NCBI GenBank assembly: GCA_016125075.1
Contig: WGMO01000010.1
Span: forward strand, 62,001 to 126,000
DNA: 64,000 bases
Direction: 5' to 3'
Source: Terrimonas sp.
Lineage (GTDB): Bacteria > Bacteroidota > Bacteroidia > Chitinophagales > Chitinophagaceae
Shown: positions 24,712-33,170 of the stretch, piece by piece
Numbering within the stretch: the stretch's first letter is position 1
Layout: every line of letters begins with the position of its first letter
The notes under the pieces: model-generated
What the model was told of the DNA's origin: nothing
What the model saw: only the letters and a program-made list of their open reading frames with translations
Database searches by the model: none
Position numbers and translations under genes: made by a program

Positions 24712-27339
24712 TCAGAAACCGGTGCCTTCATTCATATTTTGCATGCTTTCCCTTTCCCCTCTCATGTTTTTCCTTTTGAAAAGATTGGGGTCAAATTTTC
24801 CAAAACGCCAGCTCAGGTTGAGCCGGAGAATCTGGGGATCACGGCGGCGAAAGACATCCTGCGTAAAATAGGGTGATTCCGAATAGACCCAGGAACGTCT
24901 TGTCCTGAAAATATCGTTAACATTCAGTGAAACTGAGGCCATATTGTTCTTGAGAAAATCAAAGCGCAGCCCGGCATCCACAAAATAACTGGATCTGATG
25001 TATCCCTGCGAAGTTGATGATGACTGTCCCCAGGGGCCTCCGAATCTGCCACCACCACCATTGGGAGGCAAGATGGTTTTTGACTGGTATTCCCCTGACA
25101 CCTGCAGACTGAGCTTTTTAACGATCTTAAATGTGTTATTCAATTTTCCAAACCAGCTAAAAAATTGTTTTTGAGGTGCTATCAAGGGGTCGTTGACATT
25201 GATTTTAGAAGTGAACAAATTGAGGTTGGAGACCAGGTCCCACCATTTGGTCACTTTGTTCTTCATGGTCATTTCGAGGCCGGTGATATAGCTTGAGTTC
25301 GCATTGATATAGGTATTAACCAACTGGTCCTTTCCTGTAACGGGGTTCGCTTCCACGATCTGGTTTCTTGTAATGAGACCATTGGTGTTTTTGAAATACA
25401 GGGATGCAAGAAAATTATCCCGGTTTTTAAATATTTTCTGGTAAGATAATTCAAAAGAATTGGTGAATTCGGGATTTAATTCCGGGTTACCACGACTCAG
25501 GTTCAGGGTATCCGAATAATCAATAAAGGGGAATAATTGCCAGAATCCCGGACGGTTGATCCTCCTTGAATAATTGATCTGTAATTCCTGGTCGTTTTTA
25601 AGTTTTTCACTCAGAAACACGCTGGGGAAAAAGCTCAACGGGAAATTGATATCAAAACTGGTTGCCTTGCTGGGGATCTTGCCATTAAAAGTTGAACTTT
25701 CAGCCCTCAGACCGAGCTGGTACCCGAAATTCTTAAGTTGTTTGGAATAAGTGACATACCCGGCCAATACTGTTGACCGGCTTTTAAAATCGGACGATAA
25801 CAAGCCGGAAAGTACATAGGAATTGGTGGTTTCATCATATTGGAAAATATTATTGATGCTGTTATTATCATTATATGCACCCCGCAGACCCATCTCAATT
25901 TTTGTTTGATCATTGATGGGGTTTACAAAATCCGTCTGCACCACCAGGTTACTGCCATAACCTTCCCCCAGTTGTCTTTGTGAATAGGAGCTGTCAAGCG
26001 GTGCACCTTTTGAAGGATAATATTCGGTCATGATCGTATTATCATTCTTGTTATCCCTCCTGTTATAATTGACATCTGCCGTCCATTCCCTTCCGGGTTT
26101 GGGGAAATTGTGTTTAATACTTCCCTGGAGACCTTTAAAATTAAAATTCCCGACTGATTCAGAGTTTCTGAGTCCGAAAGAAGAGGTAAGGGGTTGTGTA
26201 TTATACGTGGTATAGAGGTCACTGGTATTAAAGGGTTTAAACTTACCCCCGCCCAGGCTACCACTCAAAGAAAATGTATTCCTGTTATCAATAAAATAAT
26301 CGAATCCTGCCCTTGCAAATGCAAACCTTCCGGTAGAAGTGTTCTTGTCTGACTGCAGCAGGGAACTGGATGGGTTGCCGATCAGCGTATTCCTTTCGGT
26401 GGTACCGGTACTGATCGATTTCCTGGGAAAATAATTGACGCTGCTGAAGAAATTGACCTTGTTTTGGCGGATATTGATGTCTGCACCACCACCTACACGC
26501 CCGCGGCTGTCAGCATTGACCCTGATTCCACCGTTATAACCCACTTTCTTGTTCTTTTTCAAAACGATATTTAAGATGCCGGCTGTACCACCGGAAGCAT
26601 CAAATTTTGCCGAGGGGTTGGTGATCATTTCTACTGATTCAATCGCATCAGCCGGGATCTGGTCGAGCTGCATGGTGGTAGGTCGGCCGTCCACAAATAT
26701 TTGAGGGGAACTGTTTCTCAGGGTTACATTGCCATCCAGGTCAACCGACAGGGAGGGGATATTCTTCATGATATCTACAGCTGTACCACCGGCGGAAACA
26801 ATATTCTTTTCTACATTAAATACCTTTCGGTCGATCCCCAGTTGCAGCATCGGTTTGTCGGAGGTAACGGTTACATTCCCCAACACTTTTGCGTCTACCT
26901 TGAGTTTGATATTGCCAAGATCCTTATCGGCCATACTAAGCAGGGCGCTAAAGTCCTGGTTGGCGATGCTGTTCCGGTCCGGCATTTTGATGTCAAATTT
27001 TACGTTCATCTGGATATCCTCATATCCGATAGCGGTAATTTTTAATTTGTATTGACCAAAAATGGGCACATTTTCGAGAGAAAAATCGCCATTAGGACTG
27101 GTGAGCATACCGGCTATGATCACATCCTTCTTTTTCTTGCTGGTGGAGTCATATTTATTCTGGATCAACTGGACGGATGCGGCATCAATCCCCTTATTCA
27201 GAAGGGAATCTATGATCTTTCCATAAAAACGTCCCGTCATCTGGGCTCCACCCTGACGTGCGCCGGCAGCTGGAAACTGTGCATGCCCAAGGACCGCAAT
27301 GAATAAAAGGGAAATAGAAACAAATAATGTCTTTCTCAT
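24712..27339 (-). CDS. TonB-dependent-receptor-like outer-membrane beta-barrel protein
   Basis: A protein of about 875 residues from the ATG at 27339, which opens a signal peptide (KTLFVSISLLFIAVLGHAQ). A carboxypeptidase-regulatory-like domain spans about 40-130 (DFSLENVPIFGQYKLKITA). A plug-like domain spans about 165-270 (DIMKNIPSLSVDLDGNVTLR, ADAIESVEMITNPSAKFDA). The long barrel has many aromatic strands and resembles the OMP_b-brl_3 group. The C-terminus carries a low-complexity Arg/Met/Asn tail (ERESMQNMNEGTGF) after the usual final strand, which is unusual for a Bam-inserted barrel. The substrate is unknown and no SusD partner is adjacent. Confidence 0.9.
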   Translation of the reverse strand: MRKTLFVSISLLFIAVLGHAQFPAAGARQGGAQMTGRFYGKIIDSLLNKGIDAASVQLIQNKYDSTSKKKKDVIIAGMLTSPNGDFSLENVPIFGQYKLKITAIGYEDIQMNVKFDIKMPDRNSIANQDFSALLSMADKDLGNIKLKVDAKVLGNVTVTSDKPMLQLGIDRKVFNVEKNIVSAGGTAVDIMKNIPSLSVDLDGNVTLRNSSPQIFVDGRPTTMQLDQIPADAIESVEMITNPSAKFDASGGTAGILNIVLKKNKKVGYNGGIRVNADSRGRVGGGADINIRQNKVNFFSSVNYFPRKSISTGTTERNTLIGNPSSSLLQSDKNTSTGRFAFARAGFDYFIDNRNTFSLSGSLGGGKFKPFNTSDLYTTYNTQPLTSSFGLRNSESVGNFNFKGLQGSIKHNFPKPGREWTADVNYNRRDNKNDNTIMTEYYPSKGAPLDSSYSQRQLGEGYGSNLVVQTDFVNPINDQTKIEMGLRGAYNDNNSINNIFQYDETTNSYVLSGLLSSDFKSRSTVLAGYVTYSKQLKNFGYQLGLRAESSTFNGKIPSKATSFDINFPLSFFPSVFLSEKLKNDQELQINYSRRINRPGFWQLFPFIDYSDTLNLSRGNPELNPEFTNSFELSYQKIFKNRDNFLASLYFKNTNGLITRNQIVEANPVTGKDQLVNTYINANSSYITGLEMTMKNKVTKWWDLVSNLNLFTSKINVNDPLIAPQKQFFSWFGKLNNTFKIVKKLSLQVSGEYQSKTILPPNGGGGRFGGPWGQSSSTSQGYIRSSYFVDAGLRFDFLKNNMASVSLNVNDIFRTRRSWVYSESPYFTQDVFRRRDPQILRLNLSWRFGKFDPNLFKRKNMRGERESMQNMNEGTGF

Positions 27340-27489
27340 GTGTGTGTTTACATTAATATTTTTCTTTATAAGAAACTGATCGATAGGGGTTAAGAACACT
27401 ATGACAATCAGGCTAAAGAAAAGTTCATTTAATTGATTTATAGGTAGATTAGATGTCTAAAAAGGAATAAACTTTTACCGTTCATCAAG

Positions 27490-28098
27490 TTAACGGCTCA
27501 GGGAAAGTGTTAATACAACCTGTAGGAGGCCGATCAGGAAACCGATTATCCCACCAATGACCTCCACAAAGACAAACTCTTTTTTCATGATCTGCATTAA
27601 AATTGACTCCAGTTTGTCGGAGGAAAATCCGGCGACTTTCTCCGTGACAATTTTTTCAAGGTCCAGGTCTTTTTGCAGGTTATCTGCATACCGGGTCATA
27701 ATCTGGGGAAAAAGCGTTCGCAATTCTTCCATAAACAGGTTTTTCAGGGAATTGATGGTCTTATCCCCTATAAACATGCTGATCACCGGCATCTGGTCAC
27801 TCAGCCTTACCCGGAGGAAATGATCGATATGTTCTTCGATCATGGGCATTATTTTATCAAGGTTTCCGGGATCGCTGATCTTTTCTTTGATGTCATCAAA
27901 AGAAAGGAGTTCCGTACTGACCAGTTTACCGAGTTTTTCCGCAAAAGCCTGTTGTCTTTTGGGGAAAATGCCATGCAAGGTCAGGAACAGAAACTTCCGG
28001 GGCTTCCGGGGGTGGAAGAGCATTTTTATTGCGATCCAATTGGTCACCCACCCGATAAACGCTGAAATAAAGGGGAGAACAAATAACCAGTAATTCAT
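27490..28098 (-). CDS. DUF445 family membrane protein
   Basis: A 202-residue protein with hydrophobic segments at both ends (LFVLPFISAFIGWVTNWIAI and FVEVIGGIIGFLIGLLQVVL) and an amphipathic, helix-rich middle. The N-terminal GWVTNWIAIKMLFHPRKP is the hallmark of DUF445 (YheB-like) proteins, whose function is not established. It is shorter than the roughly 400-residue members and resembles the short Bacteroidota form. It lies directly downstream of the tRNA-His terminator on the same strand and may have its own weak promoter. Confidence 0.88.
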   Translation of the reverse strand: MNYWLFVLPFISAFIGWVTNWIAIKMLFHPRKPRKFLFLTLHGIFPKRQQAFAEKLGKLVSTELLSFDDIKEKISDPGNLDKIMPMIEEHIDHFLRVRLSDQMPVISMFIGDKTINSLKNLFMEELRTLFPQIMTRYADNLQKDLDLEKIVTEKVAGFSSDKLESILMQIMKKEFVFVEVIGGIIGFLIGLLQVVLTLSLSR

Positions 28099-28112
28099 CT
28101 TTCAAAAATTAA

Positions 28113-28151
28113 TAAAAACCCCGGATACATCCTTTGCTTCAGTATCCGGGG
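28113..28151 (-). terminator. Intrinsic terminator after tRNA-His
   Basis: CCCCGGATAC at 28119-28128 pairs with GTATCCGGGG at 28142-28151; the minus strand continues into TTTTTATT. It ends 9 bases from the mature tRNA 3' end. Confidence 0.92.
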
Positions 28152-28159
28152 TTGAGGGG

Positions 28160-28234
28160 GGTGGCCAATGGGGTTCGAACCCACGACCCCCAGAACCACA
28201 ATCTGGTGCTCTAACCAACTGAGCTATGGCCACC
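28160..28234 (-). tRNA. tRNA-His (anticodon GTG)
   Basis: The minus strand folds as a complete cloverleaf. The acceptor stem GTGGCCA/TGGCCAC is preceded by the extra G at position -1 opposite C73, a hallmark of tRNA-His. The D-arm is GCTCAGTTGGTTAGAGC. The anticodon stem CCAGA/TCTGG encloses loop TTGTGGT with anticodon GTG. The T-arm is GTGGGTTCGAACCCC-like. The 3' CCA is not encoded and must be added post-transcriptionally. Confidence 0.97.
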
Positions 28235-28387
28235 GTTTTGCGGCAGCAAAAATAAGCAAATTGCTATCAGTTAAAAAAATAAAGTAAGAGGTTATTTTAA
28301 ACAATTAAGTCCCTAACACATTCAGAACCACTCATCAAAAACCTTTGTTAAAAGCCGTAAATGATATGAAATGCGCTGTTTTTGCGT

Positions 28388-28395
28388 TATTTTTG
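28388..28395 (+). promoter_or_regulatory. -7 promoter element (TAnnTTTG) for prc
   Basis: TATTTTTG is an exact consensus match. A transcript beginning just downstream would start near 28401, which supports the ATG at 28431 rather than 28371 as the translation start. Confidence 0.5.
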
Positions 28396-28430
28396 AAGTT
28401 ATGCGCAAAGCATTAAAATACATTACTCAT

Positions 28431-30575
28431 ATGAAAAGACTTCCCATCCTGTTACTTCTGTTGCTGACCGGTGTTTTTCTTGCCTTTCGTTCCCTGGGTA
28501 CCAGTGGGGAAAATCCTCCCGGTGAATACGAAAAAGTGTTGAAAAATGTGGGCATGATGCTCATGGAAGGGCATTACAGCCCCAAGGCAATCGATGATAA
28601 ATTTTCCAAAAAAATTTTCTTCAAATATTTCGAAGAACTGGATCCTGCAAAAAATATTTTCCTGCAAAGTGATATCCAGTCGCTGAATAAATTCGAAACC
28701 CATATTGATGATGAGATAAAAGGAGCACCGGTCGAATTTTTCCTGGCAGCCGGTAAAACTTTTAACAGCAGGATGGAGGAAGCCTCTGCACTCTATAAAG
28801 AAATTCTTTCCAAGCCATTTGATTTTACAAAAGATGAAATGGTAACCCTGGATGCCGACAAACTGGATTTCCCGGCAACTCCGGAAGAGCGGATGGAATC
28901 CTGGAGAAAGCGATTGAAATACTTAACGCTTGAACGTTATTCCGACCTGATCGACATCCGGGAAAAAAATAAAGGAAAAGAAGACTTCGTGGTCAAGACC
29001 GATGAAGAACTGGAAAAAGATGCCCGCGAGAAAGTGGAAAAGATCATGGACAGGACCTTTGACCGGTATCGCAATAAATTCGACGATGAGGAAAAGTTCA
29101 CTGTTTTTGTAAATACCATCACAAAGTCAATGGATCCCCACACAGATTTTTTCCCCCCGGTGGATAAAAGATATTTTGATGAACAGATGAGCGGTCGATT
29201 TTTCGGCATTGGGGCATCACTCGTTTATGATGATGGAAAAATAAAGATCAATACCCTGCTCAGCGGAAGCCCTGCCTGGAAATCCGGGGAGATCCAACCT
29301 GGCGATGTGATCCTCAAGGTGGCACAGGGCAAGGATGAACCGGTAGATCTTACGGGTTACGAAGTTGAAGATGCTGTCAAAATTATCCGGGGCAAGAAAG
29401 GGACCGAAGTGAACCTGACTTTAAAGAAGCAGGATGGTAGTGTGAAAACCGTATCGATTATCAGGGATGAAATCGTGCAGGACGAGACCTTTGCCCGGAG
29501 TGCGATCGTTAAAAACACGAATTCAAAAATCGGTTATATCTACCTCTCCGAATTCTATGCTGACTTTGACCGGCCTAACGGTGCCCGTTGTGCGGTGGAT
29601 GTGGCTAATGAAATTAAAAAACTTAAAACAGAAAATGTAGATGGTATCATATTGGATCTCCGCAATAATGGGGGAGGCTCCTTATATGATGTAGTGCAAA
29701 TGGCCGGGCTTTTTATTGAAAAAGGGCCGATTGTTCAGGTAAAGGACAGGGATGGCAAACCCAGTATACTCGAAGACCGCGACCGAACCGTATTGTATGA
29801 TGGCCCGCTGGCTGTCATGGTCAATGAATTCAGTGCATCGGCATCTGAAATCTTTGCAGCTGCGATCCAGGATTATAACAGGGGAGTCGTGATCGGCAGC
29901 ACGACTACTTATGGCAAAGGAACTGTTCAAAGAAATATCGGCCTGGATCCTTCTAATGGTTTTTTAACGGCCAATTCCGATATTGGAACGATCAAACTTA
30001 CGCTTCAAAAATTCTACAGAATCAACGGAGGATCCACTCAATTGAGAGGTGTTTCTTCCGATATTGTTTTACCCGATAATTATGAATATCTCAAATTCCG
30101 GGAAAAGGATGACCCGGATGCCCTGCCCTGGGATGAAATTACCAAAGCGCCCTATGCAACCTGGCAACCCGGCTATGATCTTAATAACATTAAAAAATTG
30201 AGCGAGGAGCGGGTAGAGAACAATGTTGCCTTTAAACTGATCAAGGAGAATACCGAATGGCTGGCTAAACAAAATGAAAAAGATTATTCTTTGAAACTGG
30301 ACACCTACAGGGAGGAACAGAAAAAGATCAGTGCCACCATCCGGCAAATTGAAAACCTGAAAAAGCTTAATCAAAGCCTGGATGTAAGCGCCCTGCCACA
30401 GGATGCTGACCGTTTTGCGGCCGATAAAGGAAAACAGGAAAGGTTTGAGAACTGGATCAAAAGCCTTAAAAAAGATATATACCTGGACCAGGCAGCAAAA
30501 ACCCTTACGGATATGATCAACCAGCGCAATATTGCAATGGGAAAGGGAAATACCGAACTCAAGAAATCATTCTGA
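28431..30575 (+). CDS. prc: Carboxy-terminal (tail-specific) processing protease
   Basis: A protein of about 714 residues from the ATG at 28431, chosen because it opens a signal peptide (KRLPILLLLLLTGVFLAF) and lies after the promoter element. An N-terminal helical region (TSP N-domain-like) precedes a PDZ domain (FGIGASLVYDDGKIKIN to KVAQGKDEPVDLTG). The S41 catalytic core has IGYIYLSEFYADF, the nucleophile region NEFSASASEIFAAAIQDY and the Lys of TTTYGKGTVQRN. A C-terminal helical extension (about 150 residues) matches Prc/Tsp. It degrades misfolded or tagged proteins in the periplasm. A strong bidirectional terminator follows. Confidence 0.94.
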   Translation: MKRLPILLLLLLTGVFLAFRSLGTSGENPPGEYEKVLKNVGMMLMEGHYSPKAIDDKFSKKIFFKYFEELDPAKNIFLQSDIQSLNKFETHIDDEIKGAPVEFFLAAGKTFNSRMEEASALYKEILSKPFDFTKDEMVTLDADKLDFPATPEERMESWRKRLKYLTLERYSDLIDIREKNKGKEDFVVKTDEELEKDAREKVEKIMDRTFDRYRNKFDDEEKFTVFVNTITKSMDPHTDFFPPVDKRYFDEQMSGRFFGIGASLVYDDGKIKINTLLSGSPAWKSGEIQPGDVILKVAQGKDEPVDLTGYEVEDAVKIIRGKKGTEVNLTLKKQDGSVKTVSIIRDEIVQDETFARSAIVKNTNSKIGYIYLSEFYADFDRPNGARCAVDVANEIKKLKTENVDGIILDLRNNGGGSLYDVVQMAGLFIEKGPIVQVKDRDGKPSILEDRDRTVLYDGPLAVMVNEFSASASEIFAAAIQDYNRGVVIGSTTTYGKGTVQRNIGLDPSNGFLTANSDIGTIKLTLQKFYRINGGSTQLRGVSSDIVLPDNYEYLKFREKDDPDALPWDEITKAPYATWQPGYDLNNIKKLSEERVENNVAFKLIKENTEWLAKQNEKDYSLKLDTYREEQKKISATIRQIENLKKLNQSLDVSALPQDADRFAADKGKQERFENWIKSLKKDIYLDQAAKTLTDMINQRNIAMGKGNTELKKSF

Positions 30576-30589
30576 GATACTACTATCAT

Positions 30590-30625
30590 AACGAAAATAG
30601 CCGCAATACTGCGGCTATTTTCGTT
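30590..30625. terminator. Bidirectional terminator between prc and the DinB-fold gene
   Basis: AACGAAAATAGCCGCA pairs perfectly over 16 bp with its complement at 30610-30625 around an ATAC loop. T-rich stretches flank it on both strands. It contains the last bases of the convergent gene's stop codon. Confidence 0.9.
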
Positions 30626-31136
30626 ACAGGTATCTTTCTGTGATGATATTTTTATGATGCCGGCAATGACCCAGGATAACATATCCCAGAGCGAGTGTGT
30701 AGTTGGATAGATTTCCCTCCGAAATCCCGCCTGCGTCCAGCTGGCTGGCATCAAAGGATTGAAAAAGATATTCGGTAGCATTTCGTAAAGCCATAAATTC
30801 ATTCAAGAGTGCTTCCCAATTCCGGGCGTCCCCTCTTGAAGTCTTTGCATATTCATTTTCATCAAAGCCGGGTAAAACCTGTTTGTCACCGCGTGCAAAA
30901 CACATTGCCCTGTAACTGAACACTCTTTCAGCATCCACGAGGTGCTGTACTACTTCCTTGATGCTCCACTTATCCTCCGCATACCGAAAATCATGTTTGT
31001 CAGCAGGGATTGCCAGCAGAAACCCGATAAAATCCGGGCTATGCCAATGAAAGGCTTCCAGAATATCTTCTTCTTCCACTAAACGTATATAACGATGATA
31101 AAAAGGTGTTACCCTTGAAAGATCAGGATAGGGCAT
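30624..31136 (-). CDS. DinB-fold protein
   Basis: A protein of about 170 residues from the ATG at 31136 (PYPDLSRVTPFYHRYI); the longer frame to 31199 runs through the upstream terminator and is rejected. It is a four-helix DinB/YfiT-like protein: KWSIKEVVQHLVDAERVFSYRAM with the first His ligand, and the C-terminal LGYVILGHCRHHKNIITERYL with a His pair. These His positions form a divalent-metal site in the family. Many members are thiol-dependent transferases; the substrate is unknown. Only the last few codons lie within the shared terminator stem. Confidence 0.88.
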   Translation of the reverse strand: MPYPDLSRVTPFYHRYIRLVEEEDILEAFHWHSPDFIGFLLAIPADKHDFRYAEDKWSIKEVVQHLVDAERVFSYRAMCFARGDKQVLPGFDENEYAKTSRGDARNWEALLNEFMALRNATEYLFQSFDASQLDAGGISEGNLSNYTLALGYVILGHCRHHKNIITERYL

Positions 31137-31181
31137 AATCGAGTAATTTGATGAATCATTAAAATTAATTATAATCACAAA

Positions 31182-31204
31182 TAAAAACCCCTTTTTCAAG
31201 GGGT
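31182..31204 (-). terminator. Intrinsic terminator after the subtilase gene
   Basis: On the minus strand ACCCCTT pairs with AAGGGGT around a GAAA loop and runs into TTTTATT. It lies 24 bases after the subtilase stop. Confidence 0.88.
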
Positions 31205-31227
31205 CCTTATTTTATCTTCAAATGTGA

Positions 31228-32961
31228 TTAAAACGGCTTTAACTTGTTCACTTTTGCTCTTTCTCCTTTTAAGGTCGATGCCAGTTTGATGGCTTCATAA
31301 ACATTCACCAGGCCGCCCGTTTTACTGATATCACTCAGTTTTGCCTCTTCTGTGGTACCGGGTATCCTTACCAGTTCATCGGTGGGGGTTGCTGAGGCTT
31401 CAATAACATATTTAAGCTGTTCTGCACTCAGGTCAGGATAATAGGAGAGGATGAACGCTGCAATGCCCGCCACCACGGGAGAAGCCATACTGGTACCCTG
31501 AGCCGTACCATAAGTGTTGCCCCCCGGAATGGTGGAGTATATTTTCATGCCCGGTGCAAATATATCCACATCTTTTTTACCATAGTTAGAGAACCCGGCT
31601 GTAATGGAATGATATTTTTCGCCATCAGGCCCGGTTTGTTCCATTTTAGGGTCACCACTTGCCCCTACATTGATCCAGTTGGTAGCTTTTTTTCCGCTTT
31701 CCAGGAAATAGGCGTTGGGGAAACTGGGTATGGAATCTACATTTCTGGATTCATTTCCGGCGGCGTGAACCAGCAATACTCCTTTCTTGGCGGCATACTG
31801 CACGGCCTCATCAACCCATTTCTTTTCAGGAGAATAATATTTCCCAAAGCTCATGTTGATGATCTCAGCGCCATTATCAACAGCATAGCGGATTGCCAAT
31901 GCAATATCCTTATCATGTTCATCCCCATCTGGTACTGCCCGGATCATCATGATCTTAACATTATCCGCAATACCATCCATTCCCTTTTTATTATTCCGCG
32001 AAGCCCCGATGATGCCCGATACATGTGTTCCATGAAAAGGGGTATTGGCCATCACATCATTATTGCCATAATAACGATCGGACAGGTCGTTATAATTATC
32101 TTTTACGATCTCACCCCGGTAGTCTTCAGGAGCATGGGTGCCCGCCTCGGCCTTCCTCACTTCACCAGCCAGGTATTCCACATAATCCCCAAAACCCTGC
32201 AGGATATCCTGGTCAGACTTATCCTTCATATCATTGGCTTCCATCAGGTATACAAGTACCGCTTTCGCCTGTTTGACACGCTTCTCTTCGGGATTCAATT
32301 CCTTCAGTTCTTCATAGCTAAACATGTCCTTATTGTATGCCTTTCGCAACAGGCTGTCAAATTCCACGACATCCAGGTAGTTTTGTTTGGTATCTGTATA
32401 ATTCTTTTTCAGGGTTTCAATATTATCACCGCTTCCATTATTCTTAGCCTCTTCCATTTCCGCTTTTGCCTTTACCCACAACCCGTATTCGTATTGTTCA
32501 TCTTTGGAAAGCTTCTTTTCATCAATGTCTTTTCCATCATATTTATCCTTAAACTGGTAGTATACCCGATGCGCTTCATAGGAATCTTCCTTAACATTGG
32601 AGCCATCCTTGCCACCCAGAAAATTCCAGCCATAAACATCATCAATATATCCATTCCCATCATCATCCTTGCCATTTCCCGGTATTTCTCCGGGGTTATG
32701 CCAAAGCACATCCTTGAGGTCTTCATGCGTGGTATCAACTCCTGAGTCAATGACAGCGACCAATATGGTCTTGCTTTTCTTTCCCTTTACAAAATCATAA
32801 GCCTTATCCAGGCTGATTCCGTCCAAGCCATCTTTTTGCTTGTCTTTGAGATACCAGCCATTGGGTATTTCCTCCTTCTTATCTTTCTGGGCAAATAATG
32901 CAGTAGTCAGCAGCCCGGAGCAAAAAACCAGTAAAAAAACTTTACTTACGATACGAATCAT
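31228..32961 (-). CDS. Secreted S8 (subtilisin-like) peptidase with a large insert
   Basis: A 577-residue exported serine protease. The signal peptide is KVFLLVFCSGLLTTALFAQ. The catalytic triad is complete: Asp72 in VIDSGVD, His310 in HGTHVSG and Ser491 in GTSMASP, with oxyanion Asn403 in HAAGNES. The distance between Asp and His is about 240 residues against roughly 30 in subtilisin. The extra piece (about 120-300) is charged, Lys/Glu/Asp-rich and helix-like. A DDDGNGYIDD stretch after the Asp may bind calcium. There is no inhibitor I9 prodomain of normal size. It is flanked by a terminator and by the OmpA gene terminator, so it is monocistronic. Confidence 0.93.
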   Translation of the reverse strand: MIRIVSKVFLLVFCSGLLTTALFAQKDKKEEIPNGWYLKDKQKDGLDGISLDKAYDFVKGKKSKTILVAVIDSGVDTTHEDLKDVLWHNPGEIPGNGKDDDGNGYIDDVYGWNFLGGKDGSNVKEDSYEAHRVYYQFKDKYDGKDIDEKKLSKDEQYEYGLWVKAKAEMEEAKNNGSGDNIETLKKNYTDTKQNYLDVVEFDSLLRKAYNKDMFSYEELKELNPEEKRVKQAKAVLVYLMEANDMKDKSDQDILQGFGDYVEYLAGEVRKAEAGTHAPEDYRGEIVKDNYNDLSDRYYGNNDVMANTPFHGTHVSGIIGASRNNKKGMDGIADNVKIMMIRAVPDGDEHDKDIALAIRYAVDNGAEIINMSFGKYYSPEKKWVDEAVQYAAKKGVLLVHAAGNESRNVDSIPSFPNAYFLESGKKATNWINVGASGDPKMEQTGPDGEKYHSITAGFSNYGKKDVDIFAPGMKIYSTIPGGNTYGTAQGTSMASPVVAGIAAFILSYYPDLSAEQLKYVIEASATPTDELVRIPGTTEEAKLSDISKTGGLVNVYEAIKLASTLKGERAKVNKLKPF

Positions 32962-33112
32962 ATGTGTTTGAATTTAAAATTTGCGAATATATAAAAGAAA
33001 CCGTCAATTCATTACCCCAAATAAGTCATAATAATCTGAACAGTAAAACCACTCATATAAAATGACAATAACAGGAAAAGGATAGACTGGTTTGACCAAT
33101 ATCGAAATAGAG

Positions 33113-33153
33113 ACGTTAAAAAAAATCTCCCGGTTGTGAAATCGGGAGATTTT
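33113..33153 (-). terminator. Intrinsic terminator after the OmpA gene
   Basis: AAAATCTCCCG at 33122-33132 pairs with CGGGAGATTTT at 33143-33153. On the minus strand eight T follow the stem. Confidence 0.92.
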
Positions 33154-33170
33154 AACATTTTGAAGGGTTC

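Noticed and set aside
31137-31199. N-terminal extension of the DinB-fold gene to 31199
   Set aside because: It runs through the subtilase terminator hairpin on the same strand.
31609-32745. A 378-codon open frame on the plus strand, antisense to the subtilase gene
   Set aside because: It lies entirely inside the peptidase gene in the antisense direction. The translation is rich in Ile, Phe and His with no family motif, as expected from a codon-bias shadow.
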